Counted from the first letter of the stretch, positions 8,724 to 16,214 are shown. The stretch is DNA of 34,109 nt from CAZBEJ01 sp964521305 (GCA_964521305.1 CAZFQZ010000011.1:1-34109), one strand, 5' to 3'. Notes: generated by a model not told the origin, from the sequence alone. Translations and numbers: made by a program.

Positions 8724-8802
8724 TAAGGATTTGCGAATAAAGATTAAAGAATAAAAAATATTTATTTATTCCTTAATCTTAAATCATTAATCTTTAATCA
8801 AA
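8724..8802. repeat. AT-rich inverted repeat between frr and rseP
   Basis: AAGATTAA at 8740-8747 pairs with TTAATCTT at 8773-8780, and the pairing continues inward through mostly A-T pairs around AATAAAAAATATTTATT. It could fold as a weak terminator-like hairpin after frr. Otherwise nothing is seen in this gap. Confidence 0.5.
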
Positions 8803-9870
8803 ATGAGCGTCATCGTCTTTATTCTTATTCTTTCGCTGCTTGTCCTCGTCCATGAGTTCGGCCATTTCATCGCAGCTAAGAAAAGCAATGTCAAAGTGGA
8901 GGAATTCGGCATCGGATTCCCACCACGTATCTGGGGAATAAAAAAGGGCGAAACACTCTACAGCATCAATGCGCTGCCAATTGGCGGATTCGTTAAGCTG
9001 TACGGCGAAGAATATCAGGAAGCGAATAAGAAAAACGTCGCGATGAGCGATCGTACTTTTGTCTATAAGCATCCGTTCAGGAAAATGATAATCATCGTTG
9101 CAGGTGTTGTCATGAATTTCCTGCTCGCGTGGGTGCTTATTTCTTATTTGTTCACGCGCGGGGTACCGTCACCGATCAATAAAGTTCTGGTAGACAGTAT
9201 CGTTCCCGGATCGCCTGCGCAAGTCGCCGGTCTCCGCAACGGTGATATCGTTTATGAAGCGGACGTGCATGATAGAAAAATTGTCATAACTACCTCGCAA
9301 GATCTTATAGACGCATCGAAACAGTACGGCGGCATCCCGATGGTCCTTAAGGTTGAACGGAATCATAAAAATCTGGCGGTAACGGTCATACCAAGAAAAA
9401 ATCCGCCGCAAGGCCAAGGAGCGCTCGGCATCATCATCACTTCTTTTATGGTCAAAAAATACCCATGGTACCAAGCACCGTTTTACGGATTGGCAGAATC
9501 ACTTAGCATCACGAGAGCAACTGCATTTGAACTGCTCAAGGCAGTAGTTCAACTTCTGACATTGAAAAAACCGAACGTCGATGTTGCAGGTCCGGTTGGC
9601 ATAGCCCAATATACGGGACAGGCAATAAAGTTCGGGCAGGATGCTGTGCTGGAATTGATCGCCCTATTGTCGTTAAACCTCGCCATCATCAATATCCTGC
9701 CTTTCCCTGCCTTGGACGGCGGAAGACTTGTATTCGTCGTCTATGAATGGGTAACGAAAAAACGCGTCAATCAAAAAATCGAACAGTACGTCAACATGTT
9801 TGGCTTTTTTGTACTTATAAGCCTTGCCATACTCGTAACCATAAACGATATTATAAAACTCTTTAAGTAA
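8803..9870 (+). CDS. rseP: Site-2 intramembrane metalloprotease, RseP/RasP type (M50)
   Basis: A 355-residue multi-pass membrane zinc protease. The first helix carries HEFGH (residues 17-21) with the two zinc histidines and catalytic glutamate. A second hydrophobic segment is near 90-110, a single PDZ domain follows (VDSIVPGSPAQVAGLRNGDIVYEA), and the third zinc ligand lies in NILPFPALDGGRL near 300. A last helix closes the protein. It cleaves membrane segments of anti-sigma factors or leftover signal peptides; the substrate here is unknown. One PDZ domain, as in Gram-positive RasP, contrasts with the two of E. coli RseP. Confidence 0.92.
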   Translation: MSVIVFILILSLLVLVHEFGHFIAAKKSNVKVEEFGIGFPPRIWGIKKGETLYSINALPIGGFVKLYGEEYQEANKKNVAMSDRTFVYKHPFRKMIIIVAGVVMNFLLAWVLISYLFTRGVPSPINKVLVDSIVPGSPAQVAGLRNGDIVYEADVHDRKIVITTSQDLIDASKQYGGIPMVLKVERNHKNLAVTVIPRKNPPQGQGALGIIITSFMVKKYPWYQAPFYGLAESLSITRATAFELLKAVVQLLTLKKPNVDVAGPVGIAQYTGQAIKFGQDAVLELIALLSLNLAIINILPFPALDGGRLVFVVYEWVTKKRVNQKIEQYVNMFGFFVLISLAILVTINDIIKLFK

Positions 9871-9874
9871 AATT

Positions 9875-9904
9875 TTGACATTTGAGATTATTGTTTGTTA
9901 TACT
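9875..9904 (+). promoter_or_regulatory. Promoter of the CMP-kinase pair, leaderless
   Basis: Consensus TTGACA (9875-9880), 18 bp spacer, TATACT (9899-9904), and the ATG at 9910 after five bases. This supports ATG 9910 over an upstream in-frame TTG at 9895 that would overlap the spacer. Confidence 0.65.
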
Positions 9905-9909
9905 ACTTT

Positions 9910-10479
9910 ATGGACTTAATCCTATCCTCAAAATACAGAATTATTACCGTATCGGGTAAAATAGCAGTAGGAACAACAACACTCGCAAAAAATCTTGCTC
10001 ACGCGCTCAAATGGAAACATATAAACGTCGGAGCCGTGCAGAGAAAATTCGACCGGCAGCATGCGATTCATGAAAATATGCAAGGAGCGTCATCGAGAAG
10101 CGACGAACACGAACGATCGATGGAGGAACTGACAAAAAACATGCTCACGAATGAATCCAACCTCATCTACGAGGCATGGCTGAGCGGTTTTGTCGCCAAA
10201 AATCTTCCGGGAATATTCAAAGTACTGTTGATCTGCTCACATGAGGACCTGCGTATCGACAGGGTTGTCAACCGAGAAAAAATTTCCGTTGAAGAAGCGA
10301 AAAAATGGATGAAGCAGCGGGAAGAGGAAAATAGTACTAAGTGGAAAAAGTTATATGGAGATTATGATTTCTGGAATCCCAAATATTACGATCTGGTTAT
10401 CGATACGTACGCTACCGGACCCATGGAAACCATGGGCATAGTCCTGGATAAACTCGGCGCGAAAACACAGCCAGTATGA
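9910..10479 (+). CDS. Archaeal-type CMP kinase-like P-loop kinase, paralog 1
   Basis: The 189-residue protein resembles the short archaeal-type (d)CMP kinases. The P-loop is SGKIAVGTTTLAKNLA, with threonine at the usual lysine position, a variant also found in archaeal CMP kinases. It is followed by INVGAVQRKF (matching the SAGxIFR region), an acceptor-domain segment LIYEAWLSGFVAK, the hydrophobic strand IFKVLLICS, the lid-type arginines RIDRVVNREKISVEEA and the terminal YYDLVIDTYA. Predicted role: phosphorylating CMP/dCMP. It overlaps its paralog by ATGA at 10476-10479. Confidence 0.72.
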   Translation: MDLILSSKYRIITVSGKIAVGTTTLAKNLAHALKWKHINVGAVQRKFDRQHAIHENMQGASSRSDEHERSMEELTKNMLTNESNLIYEAWLSGFVAKNLPGIFKVLLICSHEDLRIDRVVNREKISVEEAKKWMKQREEENSTKWKKLYGDYDFWNPKYYDLVIDTYATGPMETMGIVLDKLGAKTQPV

Positions 10480-11006
10480 AGTATACCAAGATTACAGTTT
10501 CCGGAAGAATCTGCACCGGAAAAACCACGCTCCTCAAAAAACTGACCGATCATTTGCGTTGGCAGTCATTTCACGCCGGTCAATTCTTTCGGAATTACGT
10601 CGAAACGCATAACCTCGAGCTCAATCAGGCGGCGGAGCAAAACGAAAAACTTGCCAAAAAAGTCGATTTCCGCACTCGCGATTTGTTAAAAAGAAAAACA
10701 GGCAATTATATTTTCGATTCGTGGATGGCGGGTCTTATGGCAGACCATTATCCGCATGTCCTGCGGATCCTCCTTGTTTGTGACGATCGCGTCAGGATAC
10801 AGCGGTTTGCCGAGCGTGAGCAGGTGTCTTTTAGCGAGGCTGAAAAAGAAATTCGTGAACGGGAAAACAATTTGTTCAATAAGCTTTCGCGTATTTATAA
10901 CAGATACGATTTTGTCGATCCGAAAAATTATAACTTGGTCATCGACACCACTCTGCTTAGCGCAAACCAGATCCTGCAAAAAGTCCTTAAAATAGTTCTT
11001 CAATGA
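10476..11006 (+). CDS. Archaeal-type CMP kinase-like P-loop kinase, paralog 2
   Basis: A 176-residue paralog of the preceding gene with the same order of motifs: P-loop SGRICTGKTTLLKKL with a normal Lys-Thr, FHAGQFFRNYVE, YIFDSWMAGLMADHYP, RILLVCDDRVRIQRFAEREQVSFSEA and the C-terminal YNLVIDTTLL. The two copies share the lid motif (R-x-x-R-x-x-x-R-E-x-[IV]-S) and the ending but are otherwise strongly diverged. Translational coupling (ATGA) suggests similar amounts, perhaps a heterodimer or two substrate specificities (CMP versus dCMP); that is inference. Confidence 0.72.
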   Translation: MKYTKITVSGRICTGKTTLLKKLTDHLRWQSFHAGQFFRNYVETHNLELNQAAEQNEKLAKKVDFRTRDLLKRKTGNYIFDSWMAGLMADHYPHVLRILLVCDDRVRIQRFAEREQVSFSEAEKEIRERENNLFNKLSRIYNRYDFVDPKNYNLVIDTTLLSANQILQKVLKIVLQ

Positions 11007-11145
11007 ACTACCCCGAAGCAGAGCTGCGAGGAATCCAGTTGAAAACAATTTATAATAAGTTGTACCGCAGCAAGCTGTGAGGAATTAAACCAATATTGGT
11101 ATAGTAATTAATCCCGTATCGATCTATCGATAGATCGATACATAT
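11007..11145. promoter_or_regulatory. Intergenic region with 12-bp and 26-bp perfect palindromes
   Basis: ACCAATATTGGT (11089-11100) is a perfect 12-bp palindrome. Bases 11116-11141 form a perfect 26-bp palindrome with half-site GTATCGATCTATC, ending four bases beyond the stop codon of the TrpR-like gene. No T-run flanks it on either strand, so an operator-like site is more plausible than a terminator. It lies between two converging transcripts (CMP kinases and TrpR-like). Confidence 0.6.
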
Positions 11146-11589
11146 TTAATCAGGAAGAGTTTTTCGATGTTCTTGCCTTCGCTTATGATCCCAATACGAT
11201 TGCCAATGGCCAATTTTAACCCCAGGTTGAATAAATAAATCAACGAGGAAGTCATCTAGAGAATTTAGGACGTTCTCCTTTATAAGCTGGTTCTTAATGA
11301 TCTCCACAACCGTAGAGGTTCTATGGCTATACAGATATGCATAATGAGTTATGGTACTTGTTGAGACTTTTAATACATCGGCTATATCACGGTAATCAAC
11401 TTTTTTTATAAGTAGATAGATAATCCCGAGCCGCTTTGCTACCATAATTTTTTCTGCCGGAGTAAACAAATCATTAATAAGTGCAAAGAAATTTTCCTTA
11501 TTTTCAAAGCGGCTAAATATTTCGAAAAATAAATGATACATTCTCAAAAGAGTTTCTTCCGAAAGTGGATATTTTGAGTTTCGTACCAT
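11146..11589 (-). CDS. TrpR/YerC-like helix-turn-helix regulator
   Basis: A 147-residue protein with a Trp-repressor-superfamily core at about 40-95: LFTPAEKIMVAKRLGIIYLL, then the helix-turn-helix VDYRDIADVLKVSTSTITHYAYLY, equivalent to TrpR's LLTPDE...ELGAGIATITRGS. The family includes TrpR and the widespread YerC/YecD proteins. The ligand is unknown and tryptophan-binding residues cannot be verified by eye. The C-terminal tail is basic (HWQSYWDHKRRQEHRKTLP), unlike the short E. coli TrpR (108 residues). Its start codon lies three bases from a perfect 28-bp palindrome that contains the probable -10, which strongly suggests autoregulation. Confidence 0.75.
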   Translation of the reverse strand: MVRNSKYPLSEETLLRMYHLFFEIFSRFENKENFFALINDLFTPAEKIMVAKRLGIIYLLIKKVDYRDIADVLKVSTSTITHYAYLYSHRTSTVVEIIKNQLIKENVLNSLDDFLVDLFIQPGVKIGHWQSYWDHKRRQEHRKTLPD

Positions 11590-11591
11590 AC

Positions 11592-11619
11592 TGTTTCAAT
11601 ATATCGATATATTGAAACA
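11592..11619 (-). promoter_or_regulatory. 28-bp perfect palindrome over the TrpR-like promoter
   Basis: The half-site TGTTTCAATATATC is followed exactly by its reverse complement, centred between 11605 and 11606. On the minus strand it contains TATATT (plus 11598-11603), eight bases before the ATG at 11589, so a bound repressor would block a leaderless promoter. The core TATCGATA is shared with the 26-bp palindrome at 11116-11141. Confidence 0.65.
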
Positions 11620-11658
11620 TGATTAAGTAAATAAGTCTATGGATTATAATCTACAAAA

Positions 11659-11769
11659 ATGGTATTTTATTCTTATGGGAGGATTAAACCGTCTCAATAT
11701 ATACCGATTCGATACTTGTATCAATTAATTGATAGATTGATATATCGGAAGAAAATAAATGTTATTTAG
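11659..11769 (+). CDS. Possible 36-residue small ORF upstream of proS
   Basis: A TATAAT (11645-11650) lies eight bases before an ATG at 11659, the same arrangement as leaderless genes elsewhere in the window. The frame encodes 36 residues ending in IPIRYLYQLIDRLIYRKKIN and stops at 11769, within the proS promoter region. No family is recognised. It runs through palindromic DNA and may be chance; leader peptide or small basic protein are the alternatives. Confidence 0.2.
   Translation: MVFYSYGRIKPSQYIPIRYLYQLIDRLIYRKKINVI
11704..11748. promoter_or_regulatory. Large imperfect palindrome upstream of proS
   Basis: A perfect 16-bp core TATCAATTAATTGATA (11719-11734) sits within a longer imperfect palindrome whose ends are CCGAT (from 11704) and ATCGG (to 11748). 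The words TATC/GATA are shared with the other two palindromes around the TrpR-like gene, suggesting one binding protein. Confidence 0.5.
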
Positions 11770-11781
11770 AAATGTTTTGTA

Positions 11782-11787
11782 TATAAT
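11782..11787 (+). promoter_or_regulatory. -10 box of proS, leaderless
   Basis: TATAAT lies seven bases upstream of ATG 11795. This favours 11795 as the proS start over the in-frame ATG at 11759, which lies upstream of this box. Confidence 0.55.
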
Positions 11788-11794
11788 TGGAATT

Positions 11795-13528
11795 ATGCTT
11801 TATTCAAGACTATTCGGAAAAACGAACAAAACCGAAAAAGAAAAAGTTTCAATCAACGCCACATTACTCACCAAGGGAGGATTCATCGATCAGGTTATGA
11901 CAGGAGTATATACCTTTCTACCCTTAGGACTCAGGGTGTTGACAAAAATAGAAAATATCATACGCGAGGAAATGGATACGATTGCGGATGAGATATCCAT
12001 GCCTGCTCTGACGCCAAAGCAGTTATGGGAAGAAACCGATCGGCTTAATACGGTCGACATACTCATGAAAACCGTTCCGGCAAATAAATTTGCCGAAGCA
12101 AAAAATGATGCCGAATATGTCCTCAATCCCACGCATGAAGAAGTGGTTGCTCCACTTGCTAAAAAATATAACTTAAGCTATAAGGACTTTCCTTTTGCAC
12201 TCTATCAAATTCAAACCAAATTCCGAAATGAACCGCGAGCAAAATCAGGGCTGCTCAGAGGAAGAGAATTCAGAATGAAAGATCTATACAGTTTCCATGT
12301 ATCCATAGAGGATTTCAAGGAATATTATGAAAATGCCAAACAGATATATATGAAGGTATTCGAACGTTTAGGATTGGGAGATGAGACCGTCATCGCCTTA
12401 GCTTCAGGCGGTTCGTTCACCGACGATTATTCCCACGAGTTCCAGATCAGGTGCGCATCCGGCGAAGATGTCTTGTTTTACGTGAAAAGCAGAAATGTGT
12501 ATTACAATAAAGAGGTCGCTCCAAGCACTGCGCCACTTGTCGCATATCACGACAAGGAGATGCTTCCGAGAAAAGACATGGTGGGAAAAGGGATCATCGG
12601 CGTCAAAGAACTTGCCGAATATCTGAACATCCCTGTTGAAAAAACCACCAAAACGCTCTTGTTTGAAACGGAAACCGGAGAGGTGATTGCCGCCGCGGTC
12701 AGGGGAGGATACGACGTCAATGAGGATAAGCTGCGGAAAGCCGTCGGTTGCAAAGCAGTGAAGCTCGCATCCGAACAGGCGGTCAAACAGATCACCGGCG
12801 CCCAAGTGGGGTACGCCGGCATACTCAATTTGCCAAAAGGTGTCCGCGTGTTCATGGATGAATCCATGAAAAACAGATTGAACTTTGAAACGGGAGCAAA
12901 CAAAACCGACTATCACACCATAAATGTGAACTTCGGTCGCGATGTACCTGAACCCAAAAAATTCTACGATATCAAAGTCGCGAAAGAAGGAGATTTGTTT
13001 CCCGAAACGAAGGAGCCATATGAAGTGATCAAGACAGCCGAAGTCGGCAACATCTTTCCGCTCTATACCAAATTCACCGATGCTTTCAGCTATTCGTTCA
13101 CCGATAGAGACGGCAAGCAGAAACCCGTCTATATGGGGTGCTACGGTATAGGGTCATCCCGCATCATGGGCGTGCTCGTCGAGAAATTCCACGACAAAAA
13201 AGGGATTGTCTGGCCTGCGCAAGTCGCACCTTTTACCGTTCACCTGGTCGGCTTGGATTTGAAAGATGAAACAATCATGCAAAAGGCCACCAGCGTGTAT
13301 CGTGAACTGATCAAACAGAATGTCGACGTATTGTTTGATGACCGCACATCGGTAACGGCGGGCGAAAAATTCAGCGATGCCGATCTGATAGGCATACCAC
13401 ACCGACTGGTCGTATCCAAACGAACCAATGAGACCCTGGAATACAAACAGAGAAGTGGCGACCAGACAGAGCAAATCACCCTTACCGAACTCGTCAACAA
13501 AATTCATTCACGACCGGCTACGGTGTAG
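11795..13528 (+). CDS. proS: Prolyl-tRNA synthetase, bacterial type with editing insert
   Basis: The 577-residue class II synthetase charges tRNA-Pro. Motif 1 region is MPALTPKQLWEETDRL, NPTHEEV and the motif 2 block FRNEPRAKSGLLRGREFRMKDLYSFH follow, then a YbaK-like editing insertion (about 220-370; GIIGVKELAEYLNI, KTLLFETETGEVIAAAVRG). Motif 3 is GCYGIGSSRIMGVLVE, and the anticodon-binding domain ends the protein (FDDRTSVTAGEKFSDADLIGIPHRLVVSKR). This is the bacterial rather than archaeal/eukaryotic form. A palindrome array lies just upstream. The promoter of the next gene overlaps the proS stop codon. Confidence 0.95.
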   Translation: MLYSRLFGKTNKTEKEKVSINATLLTKGGFIDQVMTGVYTFLPLGLRVLTKIENIIREEMDTIADEISMPALTPKQLWEETDRLNTVDILMKTVPANKFAEAKNDAEYVLNPTHEEVVAPLAKKYNLSYKDFPFALYQIQTKFRNEPRAKSGLLRGREFRMKDLYSFHVSIEDFKEYYENAKQIYMKVFERLGLGDETVIALASGGSFTDDYSHEFQIRCASGEDVLFYVKSRNVYYNKEVAPSTAPLVAYHDKEMLPRKDMVGKGIIGVKELAEYLNIPVEKTTKTLLFETETGEVIAAAVRGGYDVNEDKLRKAVGCKAVKLASEQAVKQITGAQVGYAGILNLPKGVRVFMDESMKNRLNFETGANKTDYHTINVNFGRDVPEPKKFYDIKVAKEGDLFPETKEPYEVIKTAEVGNIFPLYTKFTDAFSYSFTDRDGKQKPVYMGCYGIGSSRIMGVLVEKFHDKKGIVWPAQVAPFTVHLVGLDLKDETIMQKATSVYRELIKQNVDVLFDDRTSVTAGEKFSDADLIGIPHRLVVSKRTNETLEYKQRSGDQTEQITLTELVNKIHSRPATV

Positions 13529-13534
13529 TATAAT
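13529..13534 (+). promoter_or_regulatory. -10 box of the DHH-like gene, leaderless
   Basis: TATAAT immediately follows the proS stop and is five bases from ATG 13540. The -35 region (about 13506-13511) is weak. Confidence 0.5.
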
Positions 13535-13539
13535 GACAT

Positions 13540-14373
13540 ATGCCAAAAATAGTCACTCATTGCTCGGTCGATCTGGATGCAATCACGTCGTCCTGGCTCA
13601 TCAAGCGATACCTTCCTGGCTGGGAACAAGCCGAAATAGTATTCGTGGCTGCCGGTTCTACTCTTGATAATCGCCAACCCGATATCGATCCCCATGTGAT
13701 ACACGTGGACACGGGTTTAGGCAAGTTCGACCACCATCAAAAAAATGACTACTCGTCTGCGACTAAAAAGACATACGACTATCTGAAGGATGAAGCGTAT
13801 ATTCCGCAGCATCTGCAGGAACCTTTGGAACATATGGTTGCGGTAGTGACCGATATCGATCATTTCGCCGAGGTGTATTTTCCCGATGCAGGAAACGACC
13901 GCTATGACTTTCTGTTGTCGCAAATCATCGACGGACTCAGATCGCCGTTGAAGGAAGACACTAAAATCTGCGAAACAGTGTTCATACTGCTCGACGCTAT
14001 TTTACAGGTATTCAGAAACAAGGTAAAAGCTGAAAAGGCAATAGAAAAAGCATTTGTTTTCAAAACAAAATGGGGAAAGACGATCGCTCTTGAATGTCAG
14101 ACCGACGAAGCAACCAAACTCGCGCTTAAACAGGGATACCGCTTGGTCATCAAACGCAGCCCCGAGCAGGGAAGCGTACGGATCAAAACACTTCCAGACC
14201 AGTCGCTCGACCTCACCCCGTTATATGACGAAATACGGAAAAAGGACAAAAAAGGCACATGGTTTTTGCATATTTCGAAAAACATGCTCCTTAACGGTTC
14301 TTCGAAAAACCCGCACCTGATTCCCACGGGCCTCAGCTTAAAAAAACTCATTGAAATCATTAAGGGGATATAA
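13540..14373 (+). CDS. DHH/MYG1-like phosphoesterase family protein
   Basis: A 277-residue protein whose N-terminus has two metal-binding motifs typical of DHH-superfamily phosphoesterases: VTHCSVDLDAITSSWLI (the D-x-D motif) and IHVDTGLGKFDHHQ (the DHH motif). A further TDIDHF near residue 107 could complete the metal site. The C-terminal part (about 170-277) contains CQTDEATKLALKQGYRLVIKR and does not match a DHHA1 domain that I can recognise. MYG1-type proteins share the FDHHQ motif and act as 3'-5' RNA exonucleases, so an oligonucleotide or nucleotide phosphodiester substrate is plausible but not shown. Confidence 0.65.
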   Translation: MPKIVTHCSVDLDAITSSWLIKRYLPGWEQAEIVFVAAGSTLDNRQPDIDPHVIHVDTGLGKFDHHQKNDYSSATKKTYDYLKDEAYIPQHLQEPLEHMVAVVTDIDHFAEVYFPDAGNDRYDFLLSQIIDGLRSPLKEDTKICETVFILLDAILQVFRNKVKAEKAIEKAFVFKTKWGKTIALECQTDEATKLALKQGYRLVIKRSPEQGSVRIKTLPDQSLDLTPLYDEIRKKDKKGTWFLHISKNMLLNGSSKNPHLIPTGLSLKKLIEIIKGI

Positions 14374-14526
14374 TAGAATTGATTATTGAATGTAGAGCAT
14401 AGAAGATGGGGGCAGAATGTAGAGAATAGAGAAACATCTATCTTCTGACTTCTATCATCAAGCACTATTTTCTATGTTCTATTGTCTATCATTAAATTTT
14501 AGCAAGGAAGGGGGCTACTAATATAT
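14374..14526. repeat. Structured AT-rich leader/intergenic inverted repeat before rpsU
   Basis: A TATAAT at 14369-14374 overlaps the preceding stop codon and could start a leader of about 145 bases for rpsU. The arm TGTAGAGCATAGAAGAT (from about 14390) pairs imperfectly with ATTTTCTATGTTCTATT (about 14467-14483). Inside it GAATGTAGAGAATAGAG pairs imperfectly with CTATCTTCTGACTTC. It ends in a purine-rich AAGGAAGGGGG about 12 bases before the rpsU ATG. It may be an autoregulatory leader or one of this genome's intergenic repeats. Confidence 0.45.
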
Positions 14527-14742
14527 ATGGTTGTTATAACCAAGAAAAAAGGCGAATCTAAAGACGCGATTTTTCGTAAATTTACCAAGACTGTCATTGA
14601 CGAAAATATCGTGGATGATGTGCGTAAGCGACAATTTTACAAAAAACCATCTCTCATCAGACAGGAAAAGGAAAAGGAACGTAGGCGGGGAGCTGCTCGG
14701 AAACGCATCTATAGAATTCTGAGGGCAAAAAAACATGATTAA
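14527..14742 (+). CDS. rpsU: 30S ribosomal protein S21
   Basis: A 71-residue highly basic protein with the S21 pattern: GESKDAIFRKFTKTVIDENIVDDVRKRQFYKKPS followed by the Lys/Arg-rich tail RQEKEKERRRGAARKRIYR. S21 binds near the anti-Shine-Dalgarno region at the 3' end of 16S rRNA and affects initiation. Its stop overlaps the start of the ybeY-like gene by eight bases (14735-14742), indicating co-translation. Confidence 0.88.
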   Translation: MVVITKKKGESKDAIFRKFTKTVIDENIVDDVRKRQFYKKPSLIRQEKEKERRRGAARKRIYRILRAKKHD

Positions 14743-15076
14743 CATCGTAACTTCGTCACGCTACCGTATCAATAAGAATAAGATCCGTGCAGAAACCGAA
14801 GAGTTCATGCAACATAAAGACAAGGTTACTACCGTAAATATCGTATTTGTGGGCAGGAACAAGATGAAGGCGATCACGCAACAATATAAGAAAGAACCGT
14901 ATGCTCTACCGGTGCTTTCATTTCCGTATAATAACGAACCACCCAGTGATCCCGTGCTCGGTGAGGTCGTCATTTGCTATCCTTTGGCGGTGCTTCTTGC
15001 GGCGGAGCGCAATAAAAAAGTCGACGATATGATTATGTTTTTGGTAAAACACGGTATAGAAAATCTTTTGAAATAG
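14735..15076 (+). CDS. YbeY-like protein truncated before the metal site
   Basis: The 113-residue protein aligns with the YbeY rRNA-maturation endonuclease through its central part: VNIVFVGRNKMKAITQQYKKEPYALPVLSFPYNNE, then LGEVVICYPLAVLLAAE. In YbeY this is followed by an H-G-x-L-H-L-x-G-Y-D-H zinc motif. Here the sequence reads FLVKHGIENLLK and stops, leaving the first histidine only. No frame near the end restores the GYDH motif, so this is not a simple recent frameshift. It is therefore either a lineage form without hydrolase activity or one with ligands elsewhere. It overlaps rpsU and is four bases before dnaX. Confidence 0.7.
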   Translation: MINIVTSSRYRINKNKIRAETEEFMQHKDKVTTVNIVFVGRNKMKAITQQYKKEPYALPVLSFPYNNEPPSDPVLGEVVICYPLAVLLAAERNKKVDDMIMFLVKHGIENLLK

Positions 15077-15080
15077 ATAT

Positions 15081-16121
15081 ATGTATTACTTGAAATACCG
15101 GCCGGTAACCATAGAGGAAATAGATAATTCGAGAGTAAAAGAACTCCTAAAAAAAATTCTTCAGTCTAAGGAACTGCCACACGCGCTCTTGTTTGTGGGA
15201 GAAAAAGGGACGGGTAAAACCTCGGCGGCCCGTATTTTTGCCAAGTCGGTGAACTGTCTGCATAATACATTTTCCCGGTCTTCTGAACTCATCGAGCCGT
15301 GCAACGCATGCGAAAACTGTCTGAGTATCATGAATAATTCGTTTACCGACGTTCTCGAACTGGATGCGGCATCCAATAGAGGAATAGAAGAAGTCAAAAA
15401 TCTTATCCGTGAAACAGCCTTTTTGCCCATGGGCGGCAGATACCGCGTATTCATCATAGATGAAGCGCACATGATAACGCCGGACGGGTTCAACGCCCTT
15501 TTGAAGACGCTCGAAGAACCGCCCGAGACCGCGATGTTCATCCTCGCTACCACTAATCCGGAAAAGATTCCGCCAACGGTCGCCTCACGGTGCGTCAAAA
15601 TAAACTTCGGCAGAGCAAAGCAGGAAGACATTGTCATTATGCTCCATAGAATTCTCGAACGGGAACAAATACCGTATGACGAGAATATCCTGAAACTGAT
15701 CGCTCAACATGCCGACCATTCATTCCGGGATGCGGCCAAAATCCTCGAAGAATTCACTGTTCAGCACATTTCAACATATCAGCAGGCGGAGAAATTGCTG
15801 GGTCTCCGAGGCAAAACCGATCTTCTGGAAACTATCGAAAAGAAAGATGCACATGCATCACTCACCTGGTTGTCGGAGTTTACCGAATCCGCAGGAGACC
15901 ACAAATTACTTATTGAAGACATGCTTGACCGACTCCGGCTGTATCTCCTCGCAAAAAAAGGGGTATATGAAGAAAGTGATCTCAATACGCCGCTCAGCGT
16001 TTCGGACATTTCGCTATTAATCAAACTGTTACTCGAGGCGTATGCCCAGCTGAGATCGACGCCGATCGAATCATTACCACTTGAGATTGCATTAGTCGAG
16101 TTCTATAATAAAAGAAATTAA
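15081..16121 (+). CDS. dnaX: DNA polymerase III subunit gamma (short gamma/tau)
   Basis: A 346-residue AAA+ clamp-loader ATPase. It has KYRP at the start, Walker A GEKGTGKTSAARIFAK near residue 40, a zinc module (C-x14-C-x2-C-x2-C, ending CNACENC), Walker B VFIIDEAHM, and the sensor/SRC block ILATTNPEKIPPTVASRCVKINF. The C-terminus ends after domain III, so the long tau region that binds polymerase and helicase is absent. The protein loads the sliding clamp with the delta and delta' subunits. Confidence 0.93.
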   Translation: MYYLKYRPVTIEEIDNSRVKELLKKILQSKELPHALLFVGEKGTGKTSAARIFAKSVNCLHNTFSRSSELIEPCNACENCLSIMNNSFTDVLELDAASNRGIEEVKNLIRETAFLPMGGRYRVFIIDEAHMITPDGFNALLKTLEEPPETAMFILATTNPEKIPPTVASRCVKINFGRAKQEDIVIMLHRILEREQIPYDENILKLIAQHADHSFRDAAKILEEFTVQHISTYQQAEKLLGLRGKTDLLETIEKKDAHASLTWLSEFTESAGDHKLLIEDMLDRLRLYLLAKKGVYEESDLNTPLSVSDISLLIKLLLEAYAQLRSTPIESLPLEIALVEFYNKRN

Positions 16122-16214
16122 AAATTAAAATTCGAAATTACAGGAAAAGTCAAAAAAGAATATTCCTTTTTTAATTCTAAATTGGGAGTTTGACTTTTGC
16201 ATTTTGAATTTTCA
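16122..16214. repeat. AT-rich composite inverted repeat before ybaB
   Basis: AAAATTCGAAAT (16129-16140) pairs with ATTTTGAATTTT (16202-16213), and AAAAGTCAAA (16145-16154) pairs exactly with TTTGACTTTT (16189-16198). In the centre GAATATTC is flanked by A and T runs. The whole gap can fold as one long hairpin; no gene is seen in it. Confidence 0.55.

Noticed and set aside
9910..10479. Calling the first CMP-kinase paralog inactive because of GTTT instead of GKT
   Set aside because: Archaeal-type CMP kinases with a threonine at this position are known, so the change alone does not show loss of activity.
11116..11141. Interpreting the 26-bp palindrome as a terminator of the TrpR-like gene
   Set aside because: There is no T-run on either strand, and an equally long palindrome sits at the promoter end of the same gene.
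12404..12916. Minus-strand frame inside proS
   Set aside because: It lies opposite the proS editing domain and has no recognisable motif.
15040..15110. A frameshift that would restore the YbeY HxxxH motif
   Set aside because: No alternative frame near the stop encodes HLxGYDH-like residues.
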